DNA of 64,000 nt, taken from positions 74,140-138,139 of the forward strand of contig JADJTW010000009.1 in the NCBI GenBank assembly GCA_016710965.1, written 5' to 3'. Of the stretch, positions 23,919 to 33,336 are shown in pieces. The position numbers and the translations under genes were made by a program. The notes below the pieces were generated by a model. That model was given only the letters and a program-made list of their open reading frames with translations, was not told the origin of the DNA and did no database searches. Source of the stretch: Flavobacteriales bacterium (GTDB lineage: Bacteria > Bacteroidota > Bacteroidia > Flavobacteriales_F > PHOS-HE28). Each line of letters begins with the position of its first letter. Position 1 is the first letter of the stretch.

Positions 23919-25034
23919 ATGGCGAAGAAGAAGGAGAAGGCCGCGAAGGCCCATAAGAGCATCCTCACCAAGGACAGCCTCGCATTCCTGGAACGGTACC
24001 TGAACAACCCCTCGCCCACCGGCTTCGAGAGCGCCGGGCAGAAGCTGTGGCTGGAATACATCAGGCCCTATGTGGATGAGCATATCGTGGACAACTACGG
24101 CACCGCCGTTGGCGTGATCAACCCCAAGGCGGAATACAAGGTGGTGATCGAGGCGCACGCCGACGAGATCAGCTGGTTCGTGCATTACATCACCAAGGAG
24201 GGCTTCATCTATGTGAAGCGCAACGGCGGCAGCGACCACATGATCGCCCCGAGCATGCGGGTGAACATCCACACCGACAAGGGCATCGTGAAGGCGGTGT
24301 TCGGCTGGCCCGCCATACACGTGCGCAATGCAAAGACCGAACTGGTGCCCACCACGGAGAACATCTTCCTCGATTGCGGATGCAACAGCAAGGAGGAGGT
24401 GGAGAAGCTGGGCGTGCATGTGGGCTGCGTGGTCACTTTCGTGGATAAGTTCATGATGCTCAACGAAAGCAATTTCACGGGGCGCGCCCTGGACAACAGG
24501 ATGGGCGGCTTCATGATCGCCGAGGTGGCGCGCCTGCTGAAGGAGCGCGGGGACAAGCTTCCTTTCGGCCTTTACATCACCAACAGCGTGCAGGAAGAGG
24601 TAGGACTACGCGGCGCAGAAATGATCGTGGAGCGGATCCGGCCGGACCTGGCCATCGTTACGGACGTGACGCACGACACGCAAACACCCATGATGAGCAA
24701 AGTACAGAGCGGCGACATCGCCTGCGGCAAGGGCCCCGTGCTGAGCTATGCCCCTGCGGTGCATAACAACGTGCTGCGCCACATCGTGAAGACCGCAGAG
24801 AAGGAGAAGATCCCCTTCCAGCGGCTGGCCGCAAGCCGCGCAACGGGCACCGACACCGATGCTTTCGCCTACGGCGCAAGCGGGGTGCCCAGCGCGCTCA
24901 TCAGCCTTCCGCTGCGCTACATGCATACCACGGTGGAGACCGTGAACCGGTGGGATGCGGAGAACGTGATCAAGCTCATCCATGCCAGCGTAAAAGGCAT
25001 CAAGGCCGACCAGGACATGCGGTACTTCAAGTGA
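23919..25034 (+). CDS. M42-family aminopeptidase
   Basis: A 371-residue cytoplasmic protein with a lysine-rich N-terminus. It shows the di-metal aminopeptidase signatures of family M42: EAHADEISWFV (first metal histidine and aspartate), GRALDNRMGGFM (bridging aspartate), SVQEEVGLRGAEM (catalytic glutamate pair), VTDVTHDT and a late GTDTDAF and LRYMHTTVETV (last metal histidine). M42 enzymes form large dodecameric shells that trim peptides left by other proteases; related proteins were once annotated as endoglucanase M. With the M1 and S9 peptidases in the same window it adds to peptide catabolism. A hypothetical membrane gene starts 4 bp downstream. Confidence 0.93.
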   Translation: MAKKKEKAAKAHKSILTKDSLAFLERYLNNPSPTGFESAGQKLWLEYIRPYVDEHIVDNYGTAVGVINPKAEYKVVIEAHADEISWFVHYITKEGFIYVKRNGGSDHMIAPSMRVNIHTDKGIVKAVFGWPAIHVRNAKTELVPTTENIFLDCGCNSKEEVEKLGVHVGCVVTFVDKFMMLNESNFTGRALDNRMGGFMIAEVARLLKERGDKLPFGLYITNSVQEEVGLRGAEMIVERIRPDLAIVTDVTHDTQTPMMSKVQSGDIACGKGPVLSYAPAVHNNVLRHIVKTAEKEKIPFQRLAASRATGTDTDAFAYGASGVPSALISLPLRYMHTTVETVNRWDAENVIKLIHASVKGIKADQDMRYFK

Positions 25035-25038
25035 GCCC

Positions 25039-25695
25039 ATGAAGCTGGAAGTGCCTGATAACGCTCGCGAGGCATTCCAGTTCCTTGCCCTTGGCATCGG
25101 CAGCCTGTTGTTGGTACGCATAGGCTACATCGCAGCGGAACATTGCTTCGCTCCATCTGACGAAGACGCGCTCGGTCAGTTGCTCGTTCCATTCAAGCGC
25201 GGGTATTTGATCGGCGATCCGCACACCTTGGTGCCGGAGCGTTCGGCTCTTGCGGGCAGGATCTGCCGCGCAGCCTTGCTCGGGGTCCTTGGCGGTGCGG
25301 CAACCGGACTGATCGCGTTCGTATTCCAGCGCGCGTTGAGGATCCATTCCCGCGCCCCTTGGCTGTCGGCTCGCATCGGGTTCATCCTCTTCACGCTCAC
25401 AGGTGTTTGGTCGGCGATCGCATGGCCGCCACGTTCGATGCAACTGGACGCACAGGGCGTGCATCTGATGGTGCGGCCTGAACTACTGGGCTTGGCGCTG
25501 CCCTGTCCAATTGAACAATTCGATCTTCCATTCGCAGGGTCGATCGTCGTTGGCGCTCTCGACGCGAACATCGATGAAGCAACCGTTGAATTCAAGAGCT
25601 CCGGGAAGATGATCGCCATCGAGCCGGTCGGATCGGATGCCAGGATGGACTCGCTCTGCTCCTGGCTGACAGCAGCAAGCTCGGGCGCGCATTGA
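25039..25695 (+). CDS. Hypothetical membrane protein
   Basis: I do not recognise this 218-residue protein. Hydrophobic segments at about residues 13-34 (FQFLALGIGSLLLVRIGYIA), 75-100 (RAALLGVLGGAATGLIAFVF) and 115-130 (ARIGFILFTLTGVWSAIAW) suggest three membrane helices, followed by a soluble C-terminal half with beta-strand character. It starts 4 bp after the M42 peptidase stop and its own stop touches the next gene, so it sits inside a tightly packed set; this supports it being expressed but does not tell its role. Confidence 0.7.
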   Translation: MKLEVPDNAREAFQFLALGIGSLLLVRIGYIAAEHCFAPSDEDALGQLLVPFKRGYLIGDPHTLVPERSALAGRICRAALLGVLGGAATGLIAFVFQRALRIHSRAPWLSARIGFILFTLTGVWSAIAWPPRSMQLDAQGVHLMVRPELLGLALPCPIEQFDLPFAGSIVVGALDANIDEATVEFKSSGKMIAIEPVGSDARMDSLCSWLTAASSGAH

Positions 25696-25703
25696 CGGCG
25701 GCG

Positions 25704-26168
25704 ATGGAAGGCGCCAACTTGCACGCGCCCCCCATGCGCGTCCGCTTCATCCGCACCGAAGACACCTATGCGTTGCGCCTGCTGGTCCTGCGGCCCGGCG
25801 GGGTGATCGAGGACGCTCAATTCGCCAACGACCGGCTCGAAGGCTCCTTCCACCTGGGAGTCTTGCTGAACGAGGAGATCATCGGCATCGGCTCGTTCTA
25901 CCCGGAAAAGCATCCGATGCTGAAGGGCTGGAAGCCCTTCAGGCTGCGCGGCATGGCGACGCACCCGGACCACCGGAACAAGCGCGCGGGCGAGAAGCTC
26001 ATGCGCTTCGCCATGGAGCACCTGCAGGCCCAGAAGGCGGATCAGCTCTGGTGCAACGCGCGCATCAAGGCGGTGCCCTTCTATGAGCGACTCGGTTTGA
26101 ACATGGAAGGCGATTCGTTCGAGATCGAGGGGATCGGAACGCACTATCTGATGTGGAGGAAGATCTGA
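25704..26168 (+). CDS. GNAT-family N-acetyltransferase
   Basis: A protein of about 154 residues with the GNAT core: LRPGGVIEDAQ, then a central strand GVLLNEEIIGIGSFYPE, the acetyl-CoA loop LRGMATHPDHRNKRAGEKLM (a variant of QxxGxG/A) and the C-terminal CNARIKAVPFYERLGL. The ATG at 25704 is used as start; a TTG at 25692 that overlaps the preceding stop and a later ATG at 25734 are alternatives. GNAT enzymes transfer acetyl from acetyl-CoA to amines on small molecules or proteins; the acceptor here is unknown. Confidence 0.88.
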   Translation: MEGANLHAPPMRVRFIRTEDTYALRLLVLRPGGVIEDAQFANDRLEGSFHLGVLLNEEIIGIGSFYPEKHPMLKGWKPFRLRGMATHPDHRNKRAGEKLMRFAMEHLQAQKADQLWCNARIKAVPFYERLGLNMEGDSFEIEGIGTHYLMWRKI

Positions 26169-26231
26169 CCAGGTTGTTATGCGCATGAGCTACGGTCTAA
26201 ACTTGCTCCGCATCAACAAGCCGCCTGAGCC

Positions 26232-27611
26232 TTGCCTCCCCGCCGCGATGGTTACCTGCTCCTAGCGCTCATCGCCTTCAACCTGGTGGTGAAACTGCTT
26301 TGGTTGGGCGTGAACGAGCTCGCGCACGACGAGCCTTTCACGGTGTATTGGTCGCAGCAACCGCTGAGCGCCTTTGGGGAGATGCTGCGCACGGAGAACA
26401 ACCCGCCCCTGTACTTCCTGCTGATCAAGGCATGGAGCGCCTTCGTGCCGTTCAAGGCGGGGTGGTTGCGTGTGCCCTCCGCCGTGTTCAGCGCGTTGGC
26501 GGTGTGGCCACTGTTCCTGCTTGCACGCAGGTTGGCGGGTGTGCGCTGCGCGCTGGTCGCATCGCTGCTCTTCACGTTCAACAATCACCACTATGGTTTC
26601 GCGCATGAAGTGCGCGCCTACGCGCTGTTCACCCTGCTGGCCACTACCGGCATGTGGCTCCTCTGGCGCTCCAAGGACAAGCCCGGCAAGGGCTTCCACG
26701 CCATGCTGGGCCTGGTTGCGGTGAACGTGCTGCTCGTGTACACGCACTTCTTGGGCTGGCTGGCGATAGGCGTGCAAGCCCTGTGCGTGCTCGCGATGCC
26801 TGGGCTGCGCCACATGCGTCGCAATTTCCTCCTCGGCATCGGTATCACGCTCCTGTGGTTCTCGCCCTACCTCGTCATCTTCATCTCGCGATTCGGCACC
26901 AGCGTGTCGCAAGGAACCTGGTTGGAAGCACCGGGGCCTGAGGAACTCTACAACATGATCTGGCGCTGGAGCAATGCGCCGCTGCTGGCGGTCGGATTCC
27001 TCGCGTTGATCCTCTTCGTTGCTGTGCGATCGCGCATGGAAGGCTCGGCCATCCGGCTCGCCATGATCTGGTGCATGGTACCGCTGCTCGGCATGTTCGC
27101 CGTGTCATTCATCGTGCCCATATTCCTCGATCGCTACCTCGTGTATGCTGCACCGGGCTTCGCACTGCTCGTCGCTGTCAGCATCAGCGACTTGCGGGCG
27201 CCTGCTGCCATCACCAACGCGCTGGGTGCGCTGGCGGTCGGCGGCATGGCCTTCACCTTCACCCCATGGCAGGAATGGCGCTACCAACCATCGCGCGTAG
27301 TTGCCCAAACGGATGCCTGGTGCCCTCAGGGCTGCACGGAGTGCATCTGGCCACCATGGTACCGGCTCACCTTTCGTGGAGCTATCAATATCGAGGACCT
27401 CAAACAGGACCATGGCCCTTTCCTGCATTTCGACATCAACCGAACAAACGTCCTGACCCGGGACACGGTGCTGCCGACCATCGTGGTGGATGCGAGCGGG
27501 AACTCATCTGCCCACGATCAGCCTTGGTACCGGTTGCTGCACGCCTCCTATCCTGCTGTGGATTCGGTGGAAGCCGACCACCGCGTATGGGTCTACCGGT
27601 TCCGCCGGTGA
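26232..27611 (+). CDS. GT39-type multi-pass glycosyltransferase
   Basis: This 459-residue membrane protein has about ten hydrophobic helices. The first periplasmic loop carries the acidic pair of the family (NELAHDEPFTVYWSQQP), and a second loop has NNPPLYFLLIKAW, both typical of the ArnT/PMT/GT39 superfamily, which transfers sugars from polyprenyl-phosphate donors to lipids or proteins. No ATG is available: an in-frame TGA lies two codons upstream (26226-26228) and the next methionine is far inside, so the TTG at 26232 is the likely start. There is a C-terminal soluble segment of about 100 residues. The acceptor is unknown; cell-surface glycosylation is the usual role. Confidence 0.85.
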   Translation: MPPRRDGYLLLALIAFNLVVKLLWLGVNELAHDEPFTVYWSQQPLSAFGEMLRTENNPPLYFLLIKAWSAFVPFKAGWLRVPSAVFSALAVWPLFLLARRLAGVRCALVASLLFTFNNHHYGFAHEVRAYALFTLLATTGMWLLWRSKDKPGKGFHAMLGLVAVNVLLVYTHFLGWLAIGVQALCVLAMPGLRHMRRNFLLGIGITLLWFSPYLVIFISRFGTSVSQGTWLEAPGPEELYNMIWRWSNAPLLAVGFLALILFVAVRSRMEGSAIRLAMIWCMVPLLGMFAVSFIVPIFLDRYLVYAAPGFALLVAVSISDLRAPAAITNALGALAVGGMAFTFTPWQEWRYQPSRVVAQTDAWCPQGCTECIWPPWYRLTFRGAINIEDLKQDHGPFLHFDINRTNVLTRDTVLPTIVVDASGNSSAHDQPWYRLLHASYPAVDSVEADHRVWVYRFRR

Positions 27612-27693
27612 GCCCTGTGACCGACCGTTGATGGAATGCCCTAGGCGGTATGGCGGGCCGATGGCACCTTTGCCACCCACTTTCACCCCAACC

Positions 27694-29664
27694 ATGCGAA
27701 CAATCAGTTCACGCCCCGCCACCATCATCCCGATGATCGTAGGGATCGCCCTCCTCGCCTCATGCGGCGGCGGCGAAGAGAAGATCGCGCAAGCGCCCCC
27801 GCCCGTGATCGACATGAAGGACTTCTTCAAGAACCCGGAGAAGGCTAGTTTCCAGATCAGCCCCGATGGCAACTACATGAGCTGGCGTGCCCCATGGAAG
27901 AACCGCATGAACATTTTCGTGCAGAAGATGGGCGATACCGCACCAGTGCAGGTGACCCAGGATACCGTACGGGATATCGGCGGCTACTTCTGGAAGGGCG
28001 ACCGCCTCGTGTACACACGAGACATCAACGGCGATGAGAACTTCATCGTCTTCAGCGCAAGCATCGATGGCACGGATGTGAAGGCACTTACTCCGCAGCA
28101 AGGCGTGCGCGCAGGAACGATGGACCGCCTGCACAATGTGCCCGGCATGGAACAGACCATACTGGTGCAGATGAACCAGCGCAACCCGCAGGTGTTCGAC
28201 CCCTACACCTGCAACATCGCCACCGGCGAACTCAAGCCGCTCTACGACAACAGCAAGGACAACTACGAAGGCTGGATCACCGACCACGCCGGTGTCATCC
28301 GCTTTGCGCTGAAGACCGACGGCACGGACCAGGTGTACTACTACCGCGCGGATGCGAATGCTCCCTTCGCAGAGTACATGCGCACCGGCTTCAAAGACAG
28401 CTGGAGCCCGCTGCTGTTCACATTCGACAATGCCAACCTGGTCGTGAGCCACAACTTGAACGGCCGCGACAAGACCGCCGTGGTGGAGTGGGACCTGGCA
28501 GCCAAGAAGGAGACCCGCTTGATCCACGAGAACGCCGACTATGATGTGGACAATGTGGAGTACAGCGAGAAGCGCAAGGTGCTCACCATGGTCACTTGGA
28601 CCGGATGGAAGCAGGAACGGCAGATCCTGGATGACCAGACCAAGGCGCTCTACGACAAGCTCTCGGGGAAATTCGCGGACCTCGACTACTGGATCTACGG
28701 CGAGAACGACGAAGAGACCAAGTTCATGGTGTGGGCTGGCAGCGACCGGGACCCCGGCACCTACTACTTCTATGACGCCACAGCTGACAAGCTCGAGAAA
28801 GTGGCCTCGATCCGTCCGTGGATCGATCCGGAGAACATGGCCAAGATGGAACCCATCACCTACACCACGCGCGATGGCCTCACCGTGCATGGTTACCTCA
28901 CCCTGCCCGTGGGCCGCGATCCGAAGAACCTGCCGGTCATCATCCACCCGCACGGCGGTCCGTGGGCGCGTGACGAGTGGGGCTTCAACCCCCAAGTGCA
29001 ATGGATGGCCAATCGCGGCTATGCCGTGCTGCAGATGAACTTCCGCGGAAGCACCGGTTACGGTCGCACCTTCTGGGAGAAGAGCTTCAAGCAATGGGGC
29101 AAGACCATGCAGAACGACATCACCGACGGTGTCGAATGGTTGAAGATGGAAGGCATCGCCGACAGCACACGCATCGCCATCTACGGCGCCAGCTACGGTG
29201 GTTACGCCACCCTGGCGGGCATCACCTTCACACCGGAACTGTATGCCTGCGCAGTGGATTATGTGGGCGTGAGCAACATGTTCACCTTCATGAACACGGT
29301 GCCGCCCTATTGGGAGGCCTGGCGCAAGCAGATGTACGAGATGGTGGGCGACCCGCAGAAGGACAGCCTGCTGCTGCGCGATGCATCGCCTGTCTTCTTC
29401 GTGGACCGCATCAAGTGCCCGCTCTTCATCGCCCAGGGGGCAACCGACCCGCGTGTGAACAAGGACGAGAGCGACCAGGTGGTGAAGGCGCTTGAAGCGC
29501 GCGGCATTGCGGTGGAATACATGGTGAAGGAGAATGAGGGGCACGGCTTCCGCAACGAAGAGAACCGCTTCGACTTCTACGGCGCCATGGAGAAGTTCCT
29601 GGACAAGCACATCGGAGCGGGCAGCAAACCTGCCGAGGCAGAAGCGGAGAAGAAAGCAGCCTAG
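27694..29664 (+). CDS. S9-family prolyl oligopeptidase, lipoprotein
   Basis: The start at 27694 gives a lipoprotein signal ending LLASC. The 656-residue protein has an N-terminal beta-propeller (about 40-380) and a C-terminal alpha/beta hydrolase domain. The triad is complete: Ser500 in YGASYGGY, Asp585 in GATDPRV and His617 in NEGHGF, and the strand HPHGGPWARD precedes the nucleophile. This is the dipeptidyl/acylaminoacyl peptidase branch of family S9, which processes short peptides. As a predicted lipoprotein it probably acts in the periplasm, like the M1 enzyme at 3442-5337. A weak CACCTTTG box lies at 27665-27672. A strong inverted repeat follows the stop. Confidence 0.93.
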   Translation: MRTISSRPATIIPMIVGIALLASCGGGEEKIAQAPPPVIDMKDFFKNPEKASFQISPDGNYMSWRAPWKNRMNIFVQKMGDTAPVQVTQDTVRDIGGYFWKGDRLVYTRDINGDENFIVFSASIDGTDVKALTPQQGVRAGTMDRLHNVPGMEQTILVQMNQRNPQVFDPYTCNIATGELKPLYDNSKDNYEGWITDHAGVIRFALKTDGTDQVYYYRADANAPFAEYMRTGFKDSWSPLLFTFDNANLVVSHNLNGRDKTAVVEWDLAAKKETRLIHENADYDVDNVEYSEKRKVLTMVTWTGWKQERQILDDQTKALYDKLSGKFADLDYWIYGENDEETKFMVWAGSDRDPGTYYFYDATADKLEKVASIRPWIDPENMAKMEPITYTTRDGLTVHGYLTLPVGRDPKNLPVIIHPHGGPWARDEWGFNPQVQWMANRGYAVLQMNFRGSTGYGRTFWEKSFKQWGKTMQNDITDGVEWLKMEGIADSTRIAIYGASYGGYATLAGITFTPELYACAVDYVGVSNMFTFMNTVPPYWEAWRKQMYEMVGDPQKDSLLLRDASPVFFVDRIKCPLFIAQGATDPRVNKDESDQVVKALEARGIAVEYMVKENEGHGFRNEENRFDFYGAMEKFLDKHIGAGSKPAEAEAEKKAA

Positions 29665-29680
29665 CCGCTCCGGCATTCAA

Positions 29681-29711
29681 TGGAACAGCCGCTCACTGGG
29701 CGGCTGTTCCA
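29681..29711 (+). terminator. Inverted repeat, probable terminator after the S9 peptidase
   Basis: TGGAACAGCCG and CGGCTGTTCCA form a perfect 11-bp stem with a 9-base loop. The following tract is only weakly T-rich (CTTCAT). Confidence 0.55.
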
Positions 29712-29770
29712 CTTCATGCCATCTGAGATGCAACGATTTCTTTCATGACGAGTGCCGCTACCTTGGCGCG

Positions 29771-30274
29771 ATGAGCCTTCTGGCAGAACAGTTGCGCACG
29801 GAAGCTTGCCGGAGGCTGGAGGAAAGCCTGGCGCGCGTCGAGAAGTGCGTTGGAATGCTCAATGACGAGCAATTGTGGCATCGCCCGAATGCGAACCTGG
29901 TGAGCGTGGGCAACCTGGTGCTCCACCTTGCGGGCAACGCGGCACAATGGATCAATAGCGCATTGGGCGGTGTGCCCGATGAGCGCAACCGCAACGAGGA
30001 ATTCGATCAGCATGGTCCTGTGGATCGGGATGTTCTACTGGCGGGGCTAAGGATGACCATTGATCGGGCTCGAACCATCATCCGATATTTGGACGAAGCG
30101 CGGTTCGAAAGCCTCTGGGCTGTCCAAGGATTCCAGGAATCGGGAACGGCCATCATCCTCCATGTGGTAGAGCACTTCAGCTACCATACCGGCCAGATCA
30201 CCCTGCATACCAAGCTGCTGCTCAACGTGGACACGGGCTATTACGCTGGCCAGGACCTAAACGCCAGTGGCTGA
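29771..30274 (+). CDS. DinB-family (DUF1572-like) protein
   Basis: A 167-residue helical protein from the ATG at 29771. It has the features of the DinB/YfiT-like four-helix bundle: an N-terminal helix with RLEESLARVEKCVG, then SVGNLVLHLAGNAAQWI (first metal-type histidine) and the C-terminal HVVEHFSYHTGQITLHTKLL with two more histidines spaced to bind a metal. DinB proteins include thiol-transferases, but most have no known function. A TACCTTGG box ends only 4 bp before the start, so the transcript may have almost no leader, or this box is not used. Confidence 0.85.
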   Translation: MSLLAEQLRTEACRRLEESLARVEKCVGMLNDEQLWHRPNANLVSVGNLVLHLAGNAAQWINSALGGVPDERNRNEEFDQHGPVDRDVLLAGLRMTIDRARTIIRYLDEARFESLWAVQGFQESGTAIILHVVEHFSYHTGQITLHTKLLLNVDTGYYAGQDLNASG

Positions 30275-30429
30275 GCTCCAGCCGGGCAACGCCATCACCC
30301 CTGCTTAACGTCTCGGTTACGAGACGACCAGAGGCGGCAGCATCCCCATCATTCCGGATAAGCCGTTGACGGTTACGTAAAGCCTTGGGTACCGCACCCT
30401 TAACTTGCCTCCGATACGCTCCGAACCCC

Positions 30430-33184
30430 ATGTCGAAAAAGCTCCTTGCCCTGGCCATTGCTTCGCTCGCTTTGAACGCGATGCAGGCCCAAGTGGTGAT
30501 CAACGAACTAAGCGCCGCCAACTGGTCAGGCCCCACGGACAGTTTCGGACAGCGCGAGGACTGGATCGAATTGTACAATACCTCCGGTTCGGTGGTCGAC
30601 ATCAGCGGATGGTACATCAGCGATAGCCAGACCAACAACACCAAGTACCAGTTCGAGCCTGGAACCACCATCGCGGCCAATGGCCGCCTGATGGTCTGGT
30701 GCAGCAACCGGAACGCCGTGGCTGGCGGCAACCCGCACCCCAACTTCAAGCTTACCCAATGCGAAGGCGATCGGGCGGTGCTCAGCGATGCCGGCGGCAA
30801 CATCGTGGACAACTTCCAGTTCACCTCCACCACGCAGGTCGACCACAGTTGGGGACGCACTACGGACGGTGCCGCCACCTGGAGCCTCTTTCAAACGCCG
30901 ACCCCGAACGCGGCCAATGCCGGTGCGGGTCCCTACTACGCCACCAAACCCAGCATGAGCCCGGCTGCCGGGTACTATGCTGGTGCCATCAGCGTAACCC
31001 TCTCGACACCCGATGCCGGAGCCACCATCCGCTATACCACCAACGGGTTCGAGCCCACGGCGGCGAGCACCGCTTATACCGGCCCCATCAACGTGGGGGC
31101 TCCAACCGTGATCAGGGCGAAAGCCTTCAGCGCTACCCCGGGTGTTCCGCCAAGCTTCGTCGAGACGAATACCTACCTCGTTGGCGTGACGCATGGTGTG
31201 GCCATACTCAGCTGTTCTGGTGATCAGGCGCAAACGCTGTTGGACGGCAATGGCGGTCTCGAGCCCGTCGCCAGCATGGAGTATTTCGGACCTGACGGTG
31301 TGCTGCGCGATAAAGTCACCGGTACGATGAACGAGCATGGACAGGATAGCTGGGCCTACGCCCAACGCGGCTTCGATTGGGTCAGCCGCGACCAGTTCGG
31401 CTACAACAATGCGATCCATTATCCGATGTTCGCCATCACCGATCGGGACGAATTCCAGCGCGTGATCGTGAAAGCGGCTGCTGGTGACAACTACGAATTC
31501 GGGCCCGGCCAACCGGCGCATATCCGCGATCCCTATGTGCATGCATTGAGCCAGGCGGCGACCTGCGCGCTTGGACGAACGCAGCTATGAGCCGGCAGTC
31601 GTCTACATCAACGGCCAGTACTGGGGCGTGTACGACGTACGGGAGAAAGTGGACGATGCCGACTATGCTCGTTACTACTATGGCCAGGATGAATACAACA
31701 TGCAGTTCATCAAGACCTGGGGCGGAACCTGGAGCGAGTTCGGCGGGGCGCAGGCGCAGACCGATTGGGATGCACTGGTGACCTACATCATGGGCAATGA
31801 CATGGGTGTTCAGGCCAATTTCGATTACGTGGACAGCCAGCTGAACTGGAAGAGCCTCATCGACTACTTCTGCCTGAACAGTTACGTGGTGTGCGCCGAT
31901 TGGTTGAATTGGAACACCGGCTGGTGGCGCGGCATGGATCCCACTGGCGAGCACAAGAAGTGGGGCTATATCCTGTGGGATGAGGACGCCACCTTCGGGC
32001 ACTACACCAATTTCACCGGCATTCCGGACCAAAGCCCCAACGCCGACCCCTGCACCGTGGAGGACCTGCCCAATCCCGGTGGACAGGGGCATACGGACAT
32101 CCTGGAGAAGCTCATCAACGAGAACCAGCAAGTGCATGACTGGTACGTGAACAGGTACATCGACCTGGGCAATACCATCTTCAGTTGCGATTTCATGGTT
32201 CCCTTCCTCGATGACATGGTGGCCAAGATCGCCCCGGATATGATCGGACAAGTGGCGCGTTGGGGCGGAACAGTGGCCGATTGGCAGAACAATGTGCAGA
32301 TCATGCGCGACTTCATCGAAGCCCGTTGCGTGACCATTGAGCAGGGCTTGGTCGATTGCTACGATCTCATCGGTCCATTCGATGTTGTCTTCAATGTCTT
32401 CCCCCCGCTCAGTGGGGAAATCCAGGTGAACAGCACCGTGCTGCCCAGCTACCCGTTCACCGGCACATACTACGGCGGCGTTACCACCACGCTGGCCCCA
32501 TTGCCAGCTACCGGTTACGTCTTCGATCATTGGGAGGTGTTCCAAGGCAACTCGCTTGTGCCCAGCCTTACCGATTCGCTCGTGACGCTCGACTTCATCG
32601 GTGCCGATAGCATCGTCGCCCACTTCGTTCCGCCCATACGCCACGCCGTTATGCTCGATGTGGTGCCTACCGGCGCGGCTACGATCACCTTCGATGGCAC
32701 CACCTATTCCAACTTCCCCGCTTTCACCAGCGTGCCCGAGGATGTCGACGTGGACTTCAATGTGAACCCCACGCTCTACTACGACTTCCTCTACTGGACG
32801 ATCAAGAACAATCCGTTCATGCCGGCTGATACCACCAAGCCTGCATTGACGGCCCGCTTCTATACAACCGATACGATCGTGGCCTACCTGGAACCACAGG
32901 AATATGTGTTCTACGTCGCCAATGCGTTCAGCCCGAACGCCGATGGCTTCAATGACACCTTCAAGCCCATCATCAATGTGGTCGATCTCGAGTCCTTCGA
33001 GTTCCAGATCTTCGACCGATGGGGAGGCCTTCTCTACCAGAGCAACAATCCCTGGGCGGAATGGGATGGTACCGCCGGTGGCAGTGACGTACCTGTGGGC
33101 GTCTATGCCTATCGCGCCTACGCCGTCGATGCCATCAAGAAGGACCGATACGAGCTCTTCGGCCACGTGACCATCGTCCGATAG
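30430..33184 (+). pseudogene. Lamin-tail/CotH-kinase-type secreted protein with CHU_C domain, frameshifted
   Basis: The first frame (30430-31590) has a signal peptide, a lamin-tail domain (VINELSAANW, DWIELYN, DISGWYISD), a chitobiase C-terminal-like domain (ATIRYTTNGFEPTAA) and the start of a CotH domain. The second frame begins near 31571 with LDERSYEPAVVYINGQYWG, then DVREKVDDADY and ILWDEDATFG, i.e. the rest of CotH, two beta-sandwich repeats and a gliding-associated C-terminal (CHU_C, type B T9SS) domain with AFSPNADGFNDTFKP and FDRWGG. A net gain of one base between about 31548 and 31580, for example an extra T in GCTTGGA, explains the break. Repaired, it would be about 917 residues, on the cell surface. 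CotH proteins are kinase-like and can phosphorylate surface proteins. A strong terminator follows. Confidence 0.85.
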
Positions 33185-33202
33185 ACGCTTAACCTCAACC
33201 CG

Positions 33203-33236
33203 AACGCCCTGCCGACTACGGCGGGGCGTTCTTTTT
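33203..33236 (+). terminator. Rho-independent terminator after the CotH-like gene
   Basis: AACGCCCTGCCG pairs with CGGCGGGGCGTT (one wobble) around a short loop and is followed by CTTTTT. Confidence 0.85.
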
Positions 33237-33336
33237 CATAGCGGTTTGAACCGAATGTTCATCTTTTTTATCACTTCATTGAACAACATTGGTCCTGATG
33301 TGTTCCTCCTTCACGTGACCACAAACATCAACGACC